Shown here: positions 8,286 through 18,618 of the stretch, piece by piece
How the letters are laid out: every line of letters begins with the position of its first letter
Numbering within the stretch: the stretch's first letter is position 1
Origin: Litorivita pollutaquae
Lineage (GTDB): Bacteria; Pseudomonadota; Alphaproteobacteria; Rhodobacterales; Rhodobacteraceae
Length of the DNA stretch: 64,000 nucleotides
Reading direction: 5' to 3'
NCBI RefSeq assembly: GCF_003205515.1
Contig: NZ_KZ826484.1
Coordinates: 124,001 to 188,000 of the forward strand
The notes under the pieces: generated by a model
Told to the model about the DNA's origin: nothing
Databases searched by the model: none
Seen by the model: only the letters and a program-made list of their open reading frames with translations
Program-made: the position numbers and the translations under genes

Positions 8286-9035
8286 TTAAGACGTCGGCTT
8301 GAGGCTGGCGGTGACGTAATTGACGCTCAAATCGCGGTCCGACAGGGACCATTTCCATGAGATCGGGTTGAACACGAATCCCTTGCGGTCCACCGGTTTC
8401 AATCCGGCAGTCTCGATCAATTTATAAAGCTCGTCCGGCGTGATGAATTTGCTCCACTCATGGGTGCCTTTGGGCAGCCAGCGCATGATCACTTCGGCAC
8501 CGACGATGGCGACGGCGAAACTTTTGGGATTGCGGTTGATGGTCGAGCAAATCATCAACCCGCCGGGTTTGAGCAACATCCGGCAGGCGGTGGTATAGGC
8601 CTGCGGGTCGGAGACATGTTCGACCACTTCCATATTCAGCACCACATCGAATTCTTCGCCGTCATCGGCCAAGGATTCGGCGGTGACATTGCGATAGTCG
8701 ATAGTGAGGCCAGAGGATTCGGCGTGGACTTGCGCGACGGGGATGTTGCCTGCGGCCGCATCGGCGCCAACGACTGTCGCGCCAAGGCGGGCCATAGGTT
8801 CGCTGAGCAATCCGCCGCCGCATCCGATATCCAAAATGCGCAGTCCCTCAAACGGGCGGGCCGTCTCCAGATCGCGACCAAACTCGGCGGCGATTTGCGC
8901 CGTGATATAATCCAACCGGCAGGGGTTGAGCATATGAAGCGGCTTGAACTTGCCGTTCGGATCCCACCATTCGGCGGCCATGGCTTCGAATTTTGCGACT
9001 TCGGCGGGATCGACGGTGTTTTGGGCGGTTTGCAT
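8286..9035 (-). CDS. ubiG: Ubiquinone biosynthesis O-methyltransferase UbiG
   Basis: A 249-residue class I methyltransferase. SAM motif I is [10 protein letters not shown], and [10 protein letters not shown] is the UbiG post-I signature. It performs both O-methylations in ubiquinone synthesis at the inner membrane. The start at 9035 follows AGGGAGAG at good spacing; an upstream in-frame ATG at 9065 is less likely. It is divergent from the proline iminopeptidase gene. Confidence 0.94.
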   Translation of the reverse strand: MQTAQNTVDPAEVAKFEAMAAEWWDPNGKFKPLHMLNPCRLDYITAQIAAEFGRDLETARPFEGLRILDIGCGGGLLSEPMARLGATVVGADAAAGNIPVAQVHAESSGLTIDYRNVTAESLADDGEEFDVVLNMEVVEHVSDPQAYTTACRMLLKPGGLMICSTINRNPKSFAVAIVGAEVIMRWLPKGTHEWSKFITPDELYKLIETAGLKPVDRKGFVFNPISWKWSLSDRDLSVNYVTASLKPTS

Positions 9036-9110
9036 TTTGCTCTCCCTGTGATCTTCTGGGGTCATCGCAGGCGCTGGTGCGTCAAGCTTAGGGCTCTATA
9101 TAGGACAGTC

Positions 9111-10103
9111 ATGGACAGAATCTCAGGCCAAAAGAGCGCAGTGCAGTATTTATATCCACCGATCGAGCCGTTTGATCAACGGATGCTGGATGTGGGCGAT
9201 GGACATAGCATTTATGTCGAGCAATCGGGCAACCCCGACGGGCGGCCTGTTGTTGTGCTTCATGGCGGTCCGGGCGGCGGATGCAGCCCCGCGATGCGGC
9301 GGTATTTCGATCCCGAAGTTTATCGGGTGATTTTGTTTGATCAACGTGGCTGCGGGCGCTCAAAACCCTATGCCAGCGTGACCGACAACACGACGTGGCA
9401 TCTGGTCCGCGATATCGAGATGATTCGCGCCGCGCTGGGCATTGATGCCTGGGTGGTTTTTGGCGGCAGTTGGGGCGCGACGCTCTCGCTTATCTATGCG
9501 CAAACCCATCCCGAACGGGCGCAACATCTGGTGCTGCGCGGCGTGTTCACGATGACGCAGGCCGAATTGGATTGGTTTTACGGCGGCGGCGCAGGGCAGT
9601 TTTGGCCCGACACATGGGACCGGTTTTGCGCACCCATTCCCGAGGATGAGCGCGGCGATATGATCGCCGCCTATCACAAGCGGCTCTTTAGCGGTGATCG
9701 CGCCGAAGAGGTCAAATTCGGCAAGACATGGGCGGCGTGGGAAAACGCGCTCGCGACGGTGAACTCCACCGGTTACAGCGGCGAGGGTGCCGGTGAATAT
9801 GCCCGCGCCTTCAGCCGTTTGGAAAATCATTATTTCACCCATGCCGGATGGCTTGAGGAAGACGGGCATATCATGAACCGGATGAGCCGTATTTCGCATA
9901 TTCCGGCACATATTGTGCAAGGGCGGTATGATATGATCTGTCCGCCTGTGACGGCTTACCGGTTGGCAGAAGTATGGCCGGGCGCGGAATTGCGCATGGT
10001 TCCGGTTGCGGGACATGCGTTGTCAGAGGTCGGGATTTCCGCAGAATTGGTGCGAATCATGGATCGGATGGCCTTGTCCGGTGGTCCGAAAGTGGCGGGA
10101 TAA
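9111..10103 (+). CDS. pip: Proline iminopeptidase
   Basis: A 330-residue alpha/beta hydrolase that removes N-terminal proline from peptides. The oxyanion motif HGGPGGGCSP lies at 51-60, the nucleophile S120 in GGSWGA, the acid D274 in GRYDMICP and the histidine H302 in VAGHAL. The length is close to the bacterial type (about 315-325). A large upstream open frame is the shadow of antisense ubiG; ATG 9111 starts the conserved N-terminus. The methyltransferase gene begins 4 bp after the stop. Confidence 0.92.
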   Translation: MDRISGQKSAVQYLYPPIEPFDQRMLDVGDGHSIYVEQSGNPDGRPVVVLHGGPGGGCSPAMRRYFDPEVYRVILFDQRGCGRSKPYASVTDNTTWHLVRDIEMIRAALGIDAWVVFGGSWGATLSLIYAQTHPERAQHLVLRGVFTMTQAELDWFYGGGAGQFWPDTWDRFCAPIPEDERGDMIAAYHKRLFSGDRAEEVKFGKTWAAWENALATVNSTGYSGEGAGEYARAFSRLENHYFTHAGWLEEDGHIMNRMSRISHIPAHIVQGRYDMICPPVTAYRLAEVWPGAELRMVPVAGHALSEVGISAELVRIMDRMALSGGPKVAG

Positions 10104-10107
10104 GTCG

Positions 10108-10746
10108 ATGGCGGGTAAGGGCAGCGGGTTTTGGAACTGGATGGCACCGCGATATGCGCGCGCCAAGATCCGTGATGAAGCTTCCTATCAACGCAAGCTG
10201 GACGAAACGCGCGCGGTGCTGAATGACGGGATGCGGGTGCTTGAGATCGGCTGCGGCACCGGCACCACGGCGGTCGCGCATGCGCCCTTTGTGCGTTCGA
10301 TCCTCGGGATTGATTACTCCGACAAGATGGTCGAGATCGCGCGGGGCCGTGCCGCGGATGCCGGTGTCGAGAATGCGCGTTTCGAAGTGGGTAGCATTGG
10401 CGCGCTCAACGCCGGACCGGCAAGTTACGAGGCGGTTTTGGCGATGAATATCTTGCATCTCTTGCCGGACTACGCGCAGGCGATCGAGACGGCCTATAAG
10501 GTGCTCCCGCCGGGGGGCTATTTTATTTCCTCCACCGCCTGCATCGGGCGCGGGTTCATGCCGATCAAAATCCTGCTCACGGTTTTGTCGCGTTTGGGGA
10601 TTTTTCCCAAGGTGCAATATTTGTCGCAAGACGAGCTTTTGGGCGAAATGCGCCGAACGGGATTCGAGGTGATCACTTCATGGAAGCCCCCGTCAAGGAT
10701 GGCCGCGACATTCGTCATCGCGCGCCGCCCCTCTGCCGCCTATTGA
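10108..10746 (+). CDS. Class I SAM-dependent methyltransferase
   Basis: A 212-residue methyltransferase with motif I VLEIGCGTGTT (44-54), motif II near the I-D-Y-S acidic strand end, and LPPGGYFISST as the post-motif. It resembles UbiE/small-molecule methyltransferases, but I cannot name the substrate. It is coupled to pip by a 4-bp gap and is followed by a terminator 142 bp on. Confidence 0.82.
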   Translation: MAGKGSGFWNWMAPRYARAKIRDEASYQRKLDETRAVLNDGMRVLEIGCGTGTTAVAHAPFVRSILGIDYSDKMVEIARGRAADAGVENARFEVGSIGALNAGPASYEAVLAMNILHLLPDYAQAIETAYKVLPPGGYFISSTACIGRGFMPIKILLTVLSRLGIFPKVQYLSQDELLGEMRRTGFEVITSWKPPSRMAATFVIARRPSAAY

Positions 10747-10887
10747 ACCGCGCCGGGGCCATGGCACCGCGCATGGCGCGGTCTGCCGTGGGGCACTCTG
10801 ACAAAAGCCTTGCACATGGGGCATCATCGGCATATATCGCTTGCAACAGCGGCGCCGAGAGACTTCGAGGCACCACCGAGAACGATC

Positions 10888-10911
10888 AACGGGCCGCGCG
10901 CCCGTTTTTTT
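10888..10911 (+). terminator. Rho-independent terminator upstream of rimP
   Basis: A 7-bp stem (10888-10894 with 10900-10906) with a 5-nt loop and an uninterrupted T-run. It closes the pip-methyltransferase unit. The 265 bp between 10747 and 11012 hold no gene that I can support; the rimP operon promoter should lie in the last 100 bp. Confidence 0.8.
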
Positions 10912-11012
10912 GTGCTTGCTTCACCGACCGGCGTTCAAGCCGGATCGAACGAGACGATAGATTGACATGACGTCCCATGTGGGGCGCAACCGATAGGACC
11001 AGCAGGGCCGAT

Positions 11013-11612
11013 ATGAGCAACGACCTGATTGCCAAAGCAGCGATGGACCGGCGACTTGCCGAGATCATTACCCCCGTCATCGAGGACATGGGGTATGAAT
11101 TGGTGCGCGTGCGCTTGATGAGCGGCAAGACCAATATTTTGCAGATCATGGCCGACAAACCCGAAGGTGGTATCGAGGTCGATGATTGCGCGAAAATCTC
11201 GACGGCGCTGGGCGCGGTTCTGGATGTTGAAGACCCGATCAGCGACGAATACGCGCTTGAAGTCTCCAGCCCCGGCATTGACCGCCCGCTGACGCGGCTC
11301 AAAGATTTTGATATGTTCGAAGGTTATGAGGCCAAAATCGAGACCGGCGAATTGATCGACGGACGCCGCCGTTTCAAGGGCGTTCTGGCAGGGATCGAAG
11401 GCAACGAGGTTTTGATCAACCTTGAAGAGGGCAAGGAAACCGTGACCGTGGGGTTGCAGTTTGATTGGCTGAGCGATGCGAAATTGGTTTTGACCGATGA
11501 GTTGATCAAAGAGATGCTGCGCCAGCGCAAGGCGGCGGGCGTATTGAATGAAGACGGTTTTGACGAGATCGAGACCGATGCCGACACTGAAACCGATTTA
11601 AACGAAGAGTAA
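11013..11612 (+). CDS. rimP: Ribosome maturation factor RimP
   Basis: A 199-residue RimP, required for maturation of the 30S subunit. Family signatures include [23 protein letters not shown] and the strongly conserved [12 protein letters not shown]. The C-terminal 40 residues are acidic and poorly conserved. It is the first gene of the conserved rimP-nusA-ylxR-infB operon; nusA starts 36 bp after its stop. Confidence 0.96.
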   Translation: MSNDLIAKAAMDRRLAEIITPVIEDMGYELVRVRLMSGKTNILQIMADKPEGGIEVDDCAKISTALGAVLDVEDPISDEYALEVSSPGIDRPLTRLKDFDMFEGYEAKIETGELIDGRRRFKGVLAGIEGNEVLINLEEGKETVTVGLQFDWLSDAKLVLTDELIKEMLRQRKAAGVLNEDGFDEIETDADTETDLNEE

Positions 11613-11648
11613 CGCCGCCACGGCGCATGTTCCGAGGAGAACCTGAGA

Positions 11649-13289
11649 ATGGCAATTACATCTGCAAACCAGCTTGAGCTGCTGCAAACAGCCGAAGCGG
11701 TTGCCCGCGAAAAGATGATCGACCCCGGTTTGGTGGTTGAGGCGATGGAAGAGAGCCTCGCCCGCGCGGCCAAGAGCCGTTACGGCTCGGAGATGGATAT
11801 TCGTGTTGATATCGACCGCAAGACCGGCCGCGCGACATTCACCCGCGTGCGCACTGTGGTTGAAGATGAGGAATTGGAAAACTACCAATCCGAATTGACC
11901 GTTGAGCAGGCCAAGCAGTATCTTGAAAACCCTGTTGTTGGTGACACTTACGTTGAAGAAGTGCCGCCCGTCGAAATGGGCCGGATCGCGGCGCAATCGG
12001 CCAAGCAGGTGATCTTGCAAAAGGTGCGCGAAGCCGAACGTGATCGCCAGTTCGAAGAATTCAAAGATCGTGCCGGCACCATCATCAACGGTGTGGTCAA
12101 ACGTGAAGAATACGGCAACGTTATCGTCGATGTGGGTCGCGGCGAAGGCATCTTGCGCCGCAATGAAAAAATCGGCCGCGAAGCTTATCGCCCGAATGAT
12201 CGCGTGCGGTGCTACATCAAGGACGTGCGCCGCGAGGCCCGCGGCCCGCAGATTTTCCTGTCGCGTACGGCGCCGGAATTCATGGCCGAATTGTTCAAAA
12301 TGGAAGTGCCGGAAATCTATGACGGCATTATCGAAATCAAGGCCGTGGCCCGTGATCCCGGATCGCGCGCGAAGATCGCGGTGATTTCCTACGACAGCGG
12401 CATTGATCCCGTGGGCGCATGTGTTGGTATGCGCGGCAGCCGGGTGCAGGCGGTCGTCAACGAGCTTCAGGGCGAGAAAATCGACATCATTCCGTGGAAC
12501 GAAGATCAACCGACCTTCCTTGTGAACGCATTGCAACCCGCCGAAGTGACCAAAGTGGTTCTCGACGAGGAAGCGGAACGTATCGAGGTTGTCGTCCCGG
12601 ACGAGCAGCTGTCGCTCGCCATTGGTCGCCGGGGTCAAAACGTGCGTCTGGCATCGCAATTGACCGGGCTTGATATCGACATCATGACCGAGGCCGAAGA
12701 ATCCGAACGTCGCCAGAAAGAATTCGAAATCCGCACCAAGCTGTTTATGGATGCTTTGGACGTGGATGAGTTTTTTGCGCAGCTTCTTGTATCTGAAGGC
12801 TTCACCAACCTCGAAGAGGTCGGGTATGTCGAATTGGACGAATTGTTGGTCATTGACGGTGTGGATGAAGACACGGCGCAGGAACTGCAAACCCGTGCGC
12901 GTGAAACGCTTGAGGCTGCTGCCAAGGCGGCGCTTGCCCATGCGCGCGAGTTGGGCGCCGAAGACAGCCTTATTGAATTTGAAGGCCTGACCCCCCAAAT
13001 GGTCGAAGTGCTGGCCGAAGACGGGGTGAAGACCCTCGAAGATTTCGCCACATGTGCGGATTGGGAATTGGCCGGCGGTTGGACTACCGACGGCGGCGAA
13101 CGCATCAAAGACGATGGTTTGCTGGAAAAATTCGATGTCAGCCTCGAAGAGGCACAGAACATGGTCATGACCGCGCGCGTTATGCTGGGCTGGGTGGATC
13201 CGGCCGAGTTGGAAGCTGCCAAAGCCGAAGCCAGTGAGGCGGGCGAAGGTGAAGGTGATGACACCGCGACCGAGGAGGCCGAGGCCTAA
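11649..13289 (+). CDS. nusA: Transcription termination/antitermination factor NusA
   Basis: A 546-residue NusA. In order it has the N-terminal RNA polymerase-binding domain, an S1 domain (about 133-200), two KH domains with IGRRGQNVRLAS near 326-337, two helix-hairpin-helix acidic repeats (about 360-510) and an acidic tail rich in Glu and Ala. It modulates pausing, intrinsic termination and antitermination. A strong GAGGAG precedes ATG 11649. The length and the two C-terminal repeats fit the proteobacterial type. Confidence 0.97.
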   Translation: MAITSANQLELLQTAEAVAREKMIDPGLVVEAMEESLARAAKSRYGSEMDIRVDIDRKTGRATFTRVRTVVEDEELENYQSELTVEQAKQYLENPVVGDTYVEEVPPVEMGRIAAQSAKQVILQKVREAERDRQFEEFKDRAGTIINGVVKREEYGNVIVDVGRGEGILRRNEKIGREAYRPNDRVRCYIKDVRREARGPQIFLSRTAPEFMAELFKMEVPEIYDGIIEIKAVARDPGSRAKIAVISYDSGIDPVGACVGMRGSRVQAVVNELQGEKIDIIPWNEDQPTFLVNALQPAEVTKVVLDEEAERIEVVVPDEQLSLAIGRRGQNVRLASQLTGLDIDIMTEAEESERRQKEFEIRTKLFMDALDVDEFFAQLLVSEGFTNLEEVGYVELDELLVIDGVDEDTAQELQTRARETLEAAAKAALAHARELGAEDSLIEFEGLTPQMVEVLAEDGVKTLEDFATCADWELAGGWTTDGGERIKDDGLLEKFDVSLEEAQNMVMTARVMLGWVDPAELEAAKAEASEAGEGEGDDTATEEAEA

Positions 13290-13312
13290 GGGTCTCGGGA
13301 CTGGAGCCACGC

Positions 13313-13936
13313 ATGGGTCGAGCCGGTGTAGATAAATCCCGCGAAGACGGGCCAGAGCGGAAGTGTATTGCCACGGGCGATACCCATCCTACCTCTGACA
13401 TGATCCGTTTTGTTGTCGGGCCGGACGGGCAGATCGTTGCGGATGTCATGGGTAAATTGCCCGGACGCGGGATTTGGGTTCTGGCGACCCGTGATGCGCT
13501 GGAGGTCGCGGTGGGCAAAGGTCTTTTTGCGCGCGCTGCCAAACAGGCGGTCACTGTGCCGGAGGACCTTATCGTGACGCTCGAAGCGCAATTGGCGCGG
13601 CGGGTGATTGACCTTGTGAGTTTGGCCCGTAAGGGGGGACGCGCAGTGTCGGGATATGAAAAGGTGAAAGACTGGCTCTATAAAGACGATGCCAAAGTGC
13701 TTTTGCAGGCCTCTGACGGGTCCGAGCGCGGCAAGTCAAAACTGAGCACGCCCGAGGGCGGAAAATTCATTGGATGGCTGACAGCGGATGAGCTGGGTCA
13801 GGCATTCGGGCGCGAAACCACAATCCACGCCGCACTGGGCTATGGAGGTTTGGCGCAACGTGTTGTAGAGGAAGCGGCAAGGCTGAAAGGCCTGCGCGTT
13901 TCGGACGGCGGGAAGGCTCGCCGGAAAGGGAAGTAG
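13313..13936 (+). CDS. YlxR/L7Ae-like nucleic-acid-binding fusion protein
   Basis: A 207-residue protein in which a YlxR domain (R-K-C-I-A-T-G, about 1-90) is fused to an L7Ae-like fold (about 100-180, with [15 protein letters not shown]). The two are separate proteins in Firmicutes and fused in many alphaproteobacteria. YlxR-type proteins bind RNA or DNA, and the operon position suggests a role near RNA polymerase or the ribosome. The basic C-terminus ends in KARRKGK. infB starts 5 bp after the stop. Confidence 0.88.
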   Translation: MGRAGVDKSREDGPERKCIATGDTHPTSDMIRFVVGPDGQIVADVMGKLPGRGIWVLATRDALEVAVGKGLFARAAKQAVTVPEDLIVTLEAQLARRVIDLVSLARKGGRAVSGYEKVKDWLYKDDAKVLLQASDGSERGKSKLSTPEGGKFIGWLTADELGQAFGRETTIHAALGYGGLAQRVVEEAARLKGLRVSDGGKARRKGK

Positions 13937-13941
13937 ACCAC

Positions 13942-16431
13942 ATGAGCGACGACAACGACGGCAAAAAGACTTTGGGAGTCCGTGGTGGCCCCCGCGCGGG
14001 CAACGTGAAGCAAAGCTTCAGCCACGGCCGGACCAAAAACGTCGTGGTGGAAACCAAACGCAAGCGCGTTGTGGTGCCGAAGCCCGGTGCTTCGAAACCT
14101 GGTGCCACTGGCAATCCTGCGCTTGGAGATCCCTCCAAACGTCCCGCAGGGATCACCGACGCCGAGATGGAGCGCCGTTTGAAGGCGTTGCAGGCTGCGA
14201 AAGCCCGCGAGGCAGAAGATGCCGCGAAACGCGAAGCCGATGAAAAGGCCCGCGACGCAGAGCGTCAACGCCGCCGCGATGAAGCGGAAGCCAAAGAGCG
14301 CGAAGAGCGCGAGCGCGAAGCCGCGCTGAAGGCCAAAGCCGAGGAAGAAGCGCGCGCCAAACGTGCCGCCGAAGATGCGGCCAAGGCCGCTGCCGAAGCT
14401 GCTGCGAACCCGCCTGCGGGCGAGCCCGCCGCGCCGCGCGCGCAGCGCACTGCGCCTCCGGCCGGGGGTGCTCCGGCGCGCCGTCCTGAAAAAGAAGATC
14501 GCCAAAACCGCGGCAAAGCTCGCGATGATGGCCGCCGTTCGGGCAAATTGACCTTGAACCAGGCCCTGCGTGGCGGTGAAGGCGGGCGTCCGAAATCCAT
14601 GGCGGCAATGAAGCGCAAGCAAGAGCGCGCGCGTCAAAAAGCAATGGGCACGCAAGAGCGCGAAAAGGTCGTGCGCGACGTGCAATTGCCCGAAGCCATC
14701 GTGGTGTCGGAATTGGCAAACCGTATGGCAGAACGTGTCGCGGATGTTGTCAAAGCCTTGATGAACAACGGTATGATGGTGACGCAGAACCAAACCATTG
14801 ATGCCGATACTGCGGAATTGATCATCGAAGAGTTCGGCCACAAGGTCGTGCGCGTGTCAGATTCGGATGTTGAAGACGTCATCAATATCATCGAAGACAA
14901 GGACGAAGACCTGCAATCGCGCCCACCGGTCATTACGATCATGGGTCACGTTGACCATGGTAAGACGTCGCTCTTGGACGCTATTCGGAACGCGAAAGTG
15001 GTGTCCGGCGAAGCCGGTGGCATCACGCAGCACATCGGTGCCTATCAGGTGAAAACCGAAGGTGGCGCGCTCTTGAGTTTCCTCGATACGCCGGGCCACG
15101 CGGCCTTTACCTCGATGCGGTCACGCGGTGCGCAGGTCACCGATATCGTGGTTCTGGTTGTTGCGGCGGATGATTCGGTAATGCCGCAAACGATCGAAGC
15201 CATCAACCACGCCAAGGCGGCGAATGTGCCGATGATCGTGGCGATCAACAAATGTGACAAACCCGAAGCGGATCCGATGAAGGTGCGCACCGAGTTGTTG
15301 CAACATGAGGTGATCGTCGAAGCCATGTCCGGCGAAGTGCAGGATGTCGAGGTTTCGGCCCATACCGGCCAAGGTTTGGATCAACTGCTCGAAGCGATCG
15401 CGCTTCAAGCTGAAATTCTCGAACTTAAAGCCAATCCAAATCGCGCCGCACAGGGCGCGGTGATCGAGGCGCAATTGGACGTGGGCCGCGGACCTGTCGC
15501 GACGGTTCTGGTGCAAAACGGCACCCTGCGCCAAGGCGACATTTTCGTTGTTGGCGAGCAATACGGTAAGGTCCGCGCGCTTATCAACGACAAGGGCGAG
15601 CGCGTGCAAGAGGCCGGCCCATCGGTTCCGGTCGAGGTTCTCGGTCTCAACGGCACACCGGAAGCCGGCGATGTGTTGAACGTCACCACCACCGAGGCGC
15701 AGGCGCGCGAGATTGCAGAATACCGTGAGAAAGCCGCGAAAGATAAACGCGCGGCGGTCGGGGCGGCAACGACGCTTGAACAATTGATGAGCAAGGCAAA
15801 AGAAGACCAGAACGTTTCTGAGTTGCCGATCCTCCTCAAAGCCGACGTGCAAGGGTCCGCCGAAGCCATCGTGCAAGCGATGGAAAAAATCGGTAACGAC
15901 GAGGTTCGGGTGCGGGTTCTGCATTCAGGCGTTGGTGCGATCACGGAAAGCGACATTGGTCTGGCGGAAGCCTCCGGCGCGCCGGTCTTCGGCTTTAACG
16001 TGCGGGCCAATGCGCCTGCGCGCAACAGTGCCAACCAAAAGGGTGTCGAGATCCGCTATTACTCGGTGATCTATGACCTTGTGGATGACGTGAAAGCAGC
16101 GGCCTCGGGCCTGCTCAGCGCGGAAATTCGCGAGCACTTCATCGGCTATGCGCAGATCAAAGAGGTCTTCAAAGTCACGGGTGTTGGCAAGGTTGCCGGT
16201 TGTATCGTCACCGAAGGCGTTGCGCGCCGTTCCGCCGGCGTGCGGCTCTTGCGTGATGATGTGGTGATCCATGAGGGCACGCTGAAAACGCTGAAACGCT
16301 TCAAGGATGAGGTCAAAGAAGTCCTCTCCGGTCAAGAATGCGGTATGGCTTTCGAGAACTACGACGACATTCGTCCCAACGATGTTATCGAGATTTTCGA
16401 GCGCGAAGAGGTGACGCGGACCCTGAGCTAA
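13942..16431 (+). CDS. infB: Translation initiation factor IF-2
   Basis: An 829-residue IF-2, the GTPase that places initiator tRNA on the 30S subunit and promotes subunit joining. The N-terminal 240 residues are a low-complexity Ala/Glu/Lys/Arg-rich linker. The G domain has G1 GHVDHGKT (335-342), G3 DTPGH (near 383) and G4 NKCD (436-439). The C-terminal fMet-tRNA-binding domains complete the protein. It is the last gene of the operon and ends just before a strong terminator. Confidence 0.97.
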   Translation: MSDDNDGKKTLGVRGGPRAGNVKQSFSHGRTKNVVVETKRKRVVVPKPGASKPGATGNPALGDPSKRPAGITDAEMERRLKALQAAKAREAEDAAKREADEKARDAERQRRRDEAEAKEREEREREAALKAKAEEEARAKRAAEDAAKAAAEAAANPPAGEPAAPRAQRTAPPAGGAPARRPEKEDRQNRGKARDDGRRSGKLTLNQALRGGEGGRPKSMAAMKRKQERARQKAMGTQEREKVVRDVQLPEAIVVSELANRMAERVADVVKALMNNGMMVTQNQTIDADTAELIIEEFGHKVVRVSDSDVEDVINIIEDKDEDLQSRPPVITIMGHVDHGKTSLLDAIRNAKVVSGEAGGITQHIGAYQVKTEGGALLSFLDTPGHAAFTSMRSRGAQVTDIVVLVVAADDSVMPQTIEAINHAKAANVPMIVAINKCDKPEADPMKVRTELLQHEVIVEAMSGEVQDVEVSAHTGQGLDQLLEAIALQAEILELKANPNRAAQGAVIEAQLDVGRGPVATVLVQNGTLRQGDIFVVGEQYGKVRALINDKGERVQEAGPSVPVEVLGLNGTPEAGDVLNVTTTEAQAREIAEYREKAAKDKRAAVGAATTLEQLMSKAKEDQNVSELPILLKADVQGSAEAIVQAMEKIGNDEVRVRVLHSGVGAITESDIGLAEASGAPVFGFNVRANAPARNSANQKGVEIRYYSVIYDLVDDVKAAASGLLSAEIREHFIGYAQIKEVFKVTGVGKVAGCIVTEGVARRSAGVRLLRDDVVIHEGTLKTLKRFKDEVKEVLSGQECGMAFENYDDIRPNDVIEIFEREEVTRTLS

Positions 16432-16469
16432 GGGTCACGCCCCATTTGGGGGCGCGCAACAAGATACGG

Positions 16470-16505
16470 AAAAAGGGGCTTGGCAAAATTGCCGAGCCCC
16501 TTTTT
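16470..16505 (+). terminator. Rho-independent terminator of the rimP-infB operon
   Basis: A 12-bp stem (16475-16486 with 16489-16500) with one G-U pair, flanked by an A-run and a T-run, 38 bp past infB. Confidence 0.88.
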
Positions 16506-16657
16506 CTTTCCCACTTTAATTGTTGGGGCGACAATGATGGGCGCTGCCAGTCCGATCAAGGCCACTTCGCCAACGTGGGAAGCTCGTAGTCACTGTTAAA
16601 TGCTGGGCGCAGATTGTGCCCGAACCATGTAGTATGAGTGGTGTCGTAAGTTGCGGC

Positions 16658-16792
16658 TCAGGCCGCGTCGGACACGGGCTTTCCGGTAAAGGTTTTGTCG
16701 CCGACACGGACTTCGACTTTGCCGTTCGGAAGGGCGCGAACAAAGGTTCCCTGAACGGATATATAGCTGCCCATAACGATAGTGCGTAGCAT
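16658..16792 (-). CDS. 44-residue conserved-looking microprotein
   Basis: A 44-codon frame encoding a compact, beta-rich peptide: MGSYISVQGTFVRALPNGK followed by VEVRVGDKTFTGKPVSDAA. GGGGAG sits 6 bp upstream of ATG 16792, and a second in-frame ATG at 16774 would give 38 residues. The peptide has no signal or membrane segment. I recall near-identical short proteins near infB in other Rhodobacteraceae, sometimes mislabelled as translation factors; this should be checked. The clean ribosome-binding site and absence of a competing gene support it. Function unknown. Confidence 0.65.
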   Translation of the reverse strand: MLRTIVMGSYISVQGTFVRALPNGKVEVRVGDKTFTGKPVSDAA

Positions 16793-16995
16793 TTCGATTC
16801 TCCCCAATTACGAAATGTAGTGGTTAAAGTCCCGAGTCAAATTGTCCCCAACTCAGCATCGTGGTTAATGTTGTTACAAATTTGAGAAACAATATGAAGT
16901 ATTATATTTGCAAAAAATGCAGAAATATTGTGCAAATCCCCATTTTCGTGGAAAATATCGGGCATATTCTATTGCATTTGGAAACAGTGGCAGGG

Positions 16996-17394
16996 CTAAA
17001 GCCAATCTCTGAGGATTGCAATCAGAGGTATATCGGCCGGTGGCATCGGGTAATCGCGCAGGTTCTGAGGCGCGACCCATTTCAGAGTTTGCCCTTCGCG
17101 TGGCTGCGGAATGCCCTCCCATTTGCGGCAGGCATACAGCGGCATCAGCAGATGGAAGTTTTCGTAGCTATGCGAGGCAAAGGTCAGCGGTGCGAGGCAG
17201 GAATTCCAGGTTTCGATGCCCAATTCCTCGTGCAATTCGCGCACCAAGGCGGATTCGGGGGTTTCCTCGGGTTCAACTTTGCCACCGGGGAATTCCCAAA
17301 GGCCGGCCATGGTTTTTCCTGCGGGGCGTTGAGCGAGCAGAACACGCCCGTCGCTGTCGATTAGGGCGACAGCAGACACCAGAAGCACGGTCAT
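16996..17394 (-). CDS. mutT: 8-oxo-dGTP diphosphatase MutT
   Basis: A 132-residue Nudix hydrolase with the complete box starting GGKVEPEE and ending RELHEELG (about 37-59). It removes oxidised dGTP from the nucleotide pool. W33 and F35 just before the box, and a length of about 130, fit MutT itself rather than a generic Nudix enzyme. The start overlaps the argJ stop by ATGA, showing translational coupling; this sets the start at 17394. Confidence 0.92.
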   Translation of the reverse strand: MTVLLVSAVALIDSDGRVLLAQRPAGKTMAGLWEFPGGKVEPEETPESALVRELHEELGIETWNSCLAPLTFASHSYENFHLLMPLYACRKWEGIPQPREGQTLKWVAPQNLRDYPMPPADIPLIAILRDWL

Positions 17395-18617
17395 GAGCGG
17401 TAATCGGCATTGATGTCGATATAGCCGTGGGTCAAATCGCAGGTCCAAACCGTTGCCGTGCCAGAGCCAAGCCCAATGTCGACGCCAATTTTGATGTTCT
17501 CGCCTTTCATATGGGCGGCGGCATCGGCCTCATCATAATCAGGGTGCACCCAACCGTTTTCGGCGACGCGGACGTTGCCAAAGCTGATGCCCAGCAAATC
17601 GCGGTCAGCGGCCGCGCCGGATTTGCCAACCGCCATGACGATGCGGCCCCAATTGGGATCTTCGCCTGCAATGGCGGTTTTGACCAAGGGGGAATTGGCA
17701 ATCGAAAGCGCATGGGTGCGGGCATCGGCATCATTGGCCGCGCCGGAAACGGTGATTTCGACGAACTTGGTCGCGCCTTCGCCGTCGCGGATCACTTGAT
17801 GTGCAAGATCAAGCATGACGTCATGCATGGCCGTGGCAAAATCCGCATTGCCGGTCACATCGATGCCCGAGGCCCCCGTTGCGCAGGCGATTAATGTGTC
17901 CGAGGTCGATGTGTCGCTGTCGACGGTGATGCAGTTGAAGGTGTTTTGGGTATGGGCCGAGATCAGCGATTGGAGCGCCGGTCGCGCGATCTTTGCATCC
18001 GTGAAGATATAGACCAGCATCGTCGCCATATCCGGTGCGATCATACCGGAACCTTTGGCAATCCCTGCAATTTTGACCGTTTGGCCATCGACGGTCACCT
18101 GCGCTGATGCGCCTTTGGGGAAGGTGTCCGTGGTCATGATGGCGCGGGCGGCGGGTTCAATCGTGTCTGCTGCGAGACCCTCTTTCAATTCCGCCAGTTT
18201 TGCGGTGATCCGTGTGTCGGGCAGAACTTCGCCGATCACCCCTGTGGAAGAGGAAAACACCCGCGCTTCGGGCAGGCCCAGTGTGTCGGCTACGGCGGTT
18301 ACTACCGCCTTGGCGGCCTTGGCGCCGTTGGTGCCGGTAAAGGCGTTGGCATTGCCGGAATTGACGATGATCGCCGCGCCGCTGCTGGCGTCGCCGCCGA
18401 TCTTTTCTTGGCAATCAAGCACCGCCGCCGAACGCGTACTTGAGCGGGTGAAGGTGCCGGCAATCGCGGTCCCGGGGATTAATTCTGCCAACATCACATC
18501 GGTGCGTCCGGCGTAGCGCACCCCAGCTTGGGTCGTGGCAAAGCGCACCCCGTCGATCACCGGCAAATCGGGAAACCGCGTGGGGGCCAGAGGGGATTGT
18601 GTGGTGATCTTGGCCAT
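17391..18617 (-). CDS. argJ: Bifunctional glutamate N-acetyltransferase/amino-acid acetyltransferase ArgJ
   Basis: A 408-residue ArgJ, which transfers the acetyl group from N-acetylornithine to glutamate in arginine synthesis. The precursor cleaves itself at A198-T199 in the motif APDMATMLVYI, and T199 becomes the N-terminal nucleophile of the beta chain. GSGMIAP just upstream is the family oxyanion region. The gene lies 1 bp after the ppiC-type gene and overlaps mutT by 4 bp. Confidence 0.96.
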   Translation of the reverse strand: MAKITTQSPLAPTRFPDLPVIDGVRFATTQAGVRYAGRTDVMLAELIPGTAIAGTFTRSSTRSAAVLDCQEKIGGDASSGAAIIVNSGNANAFTGTNGAKAAKAVVTAVADTLGLPEARVFSSSTGVIGEVLPDTRITAKLAELKEGLAADTIEPAARAIMTTDTFPKGASAQVTVDGQTVKIAGIAKGSGMIAPDMATMLVYIFTDAKIARPALQSLISAHTQNTFNCITVDSDTSTSDTLIACATGASGIDVTGNADFATAMHDVMLDLAHQVIRDGEGATKFVEITVSGAANDADARTHALSIANSPLVKTAIAGEDPNWGRIVMAVGKSGAAADRDLLGISFGNVRVAENGWVHPDYDEADAAAHMKGENIKIGVDIGLGSGTATVWTCDLTHGYIDINADYRS

Positions 18618-18618
18618 A

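Noticed and set aside
8460-9110. In-frame 217-codon extension upstream of the proline iminopeptidase start
   Set aside because: It is antisense to ubiG and has no conserved sequence; pip starts at 9111.
11598-13310. Long minus-strand open frame opposite nusA
   Set aside because: A codon-bias shadow of nusA; His/Phe-rich, with no recognisable domain or ribosome-binding site.
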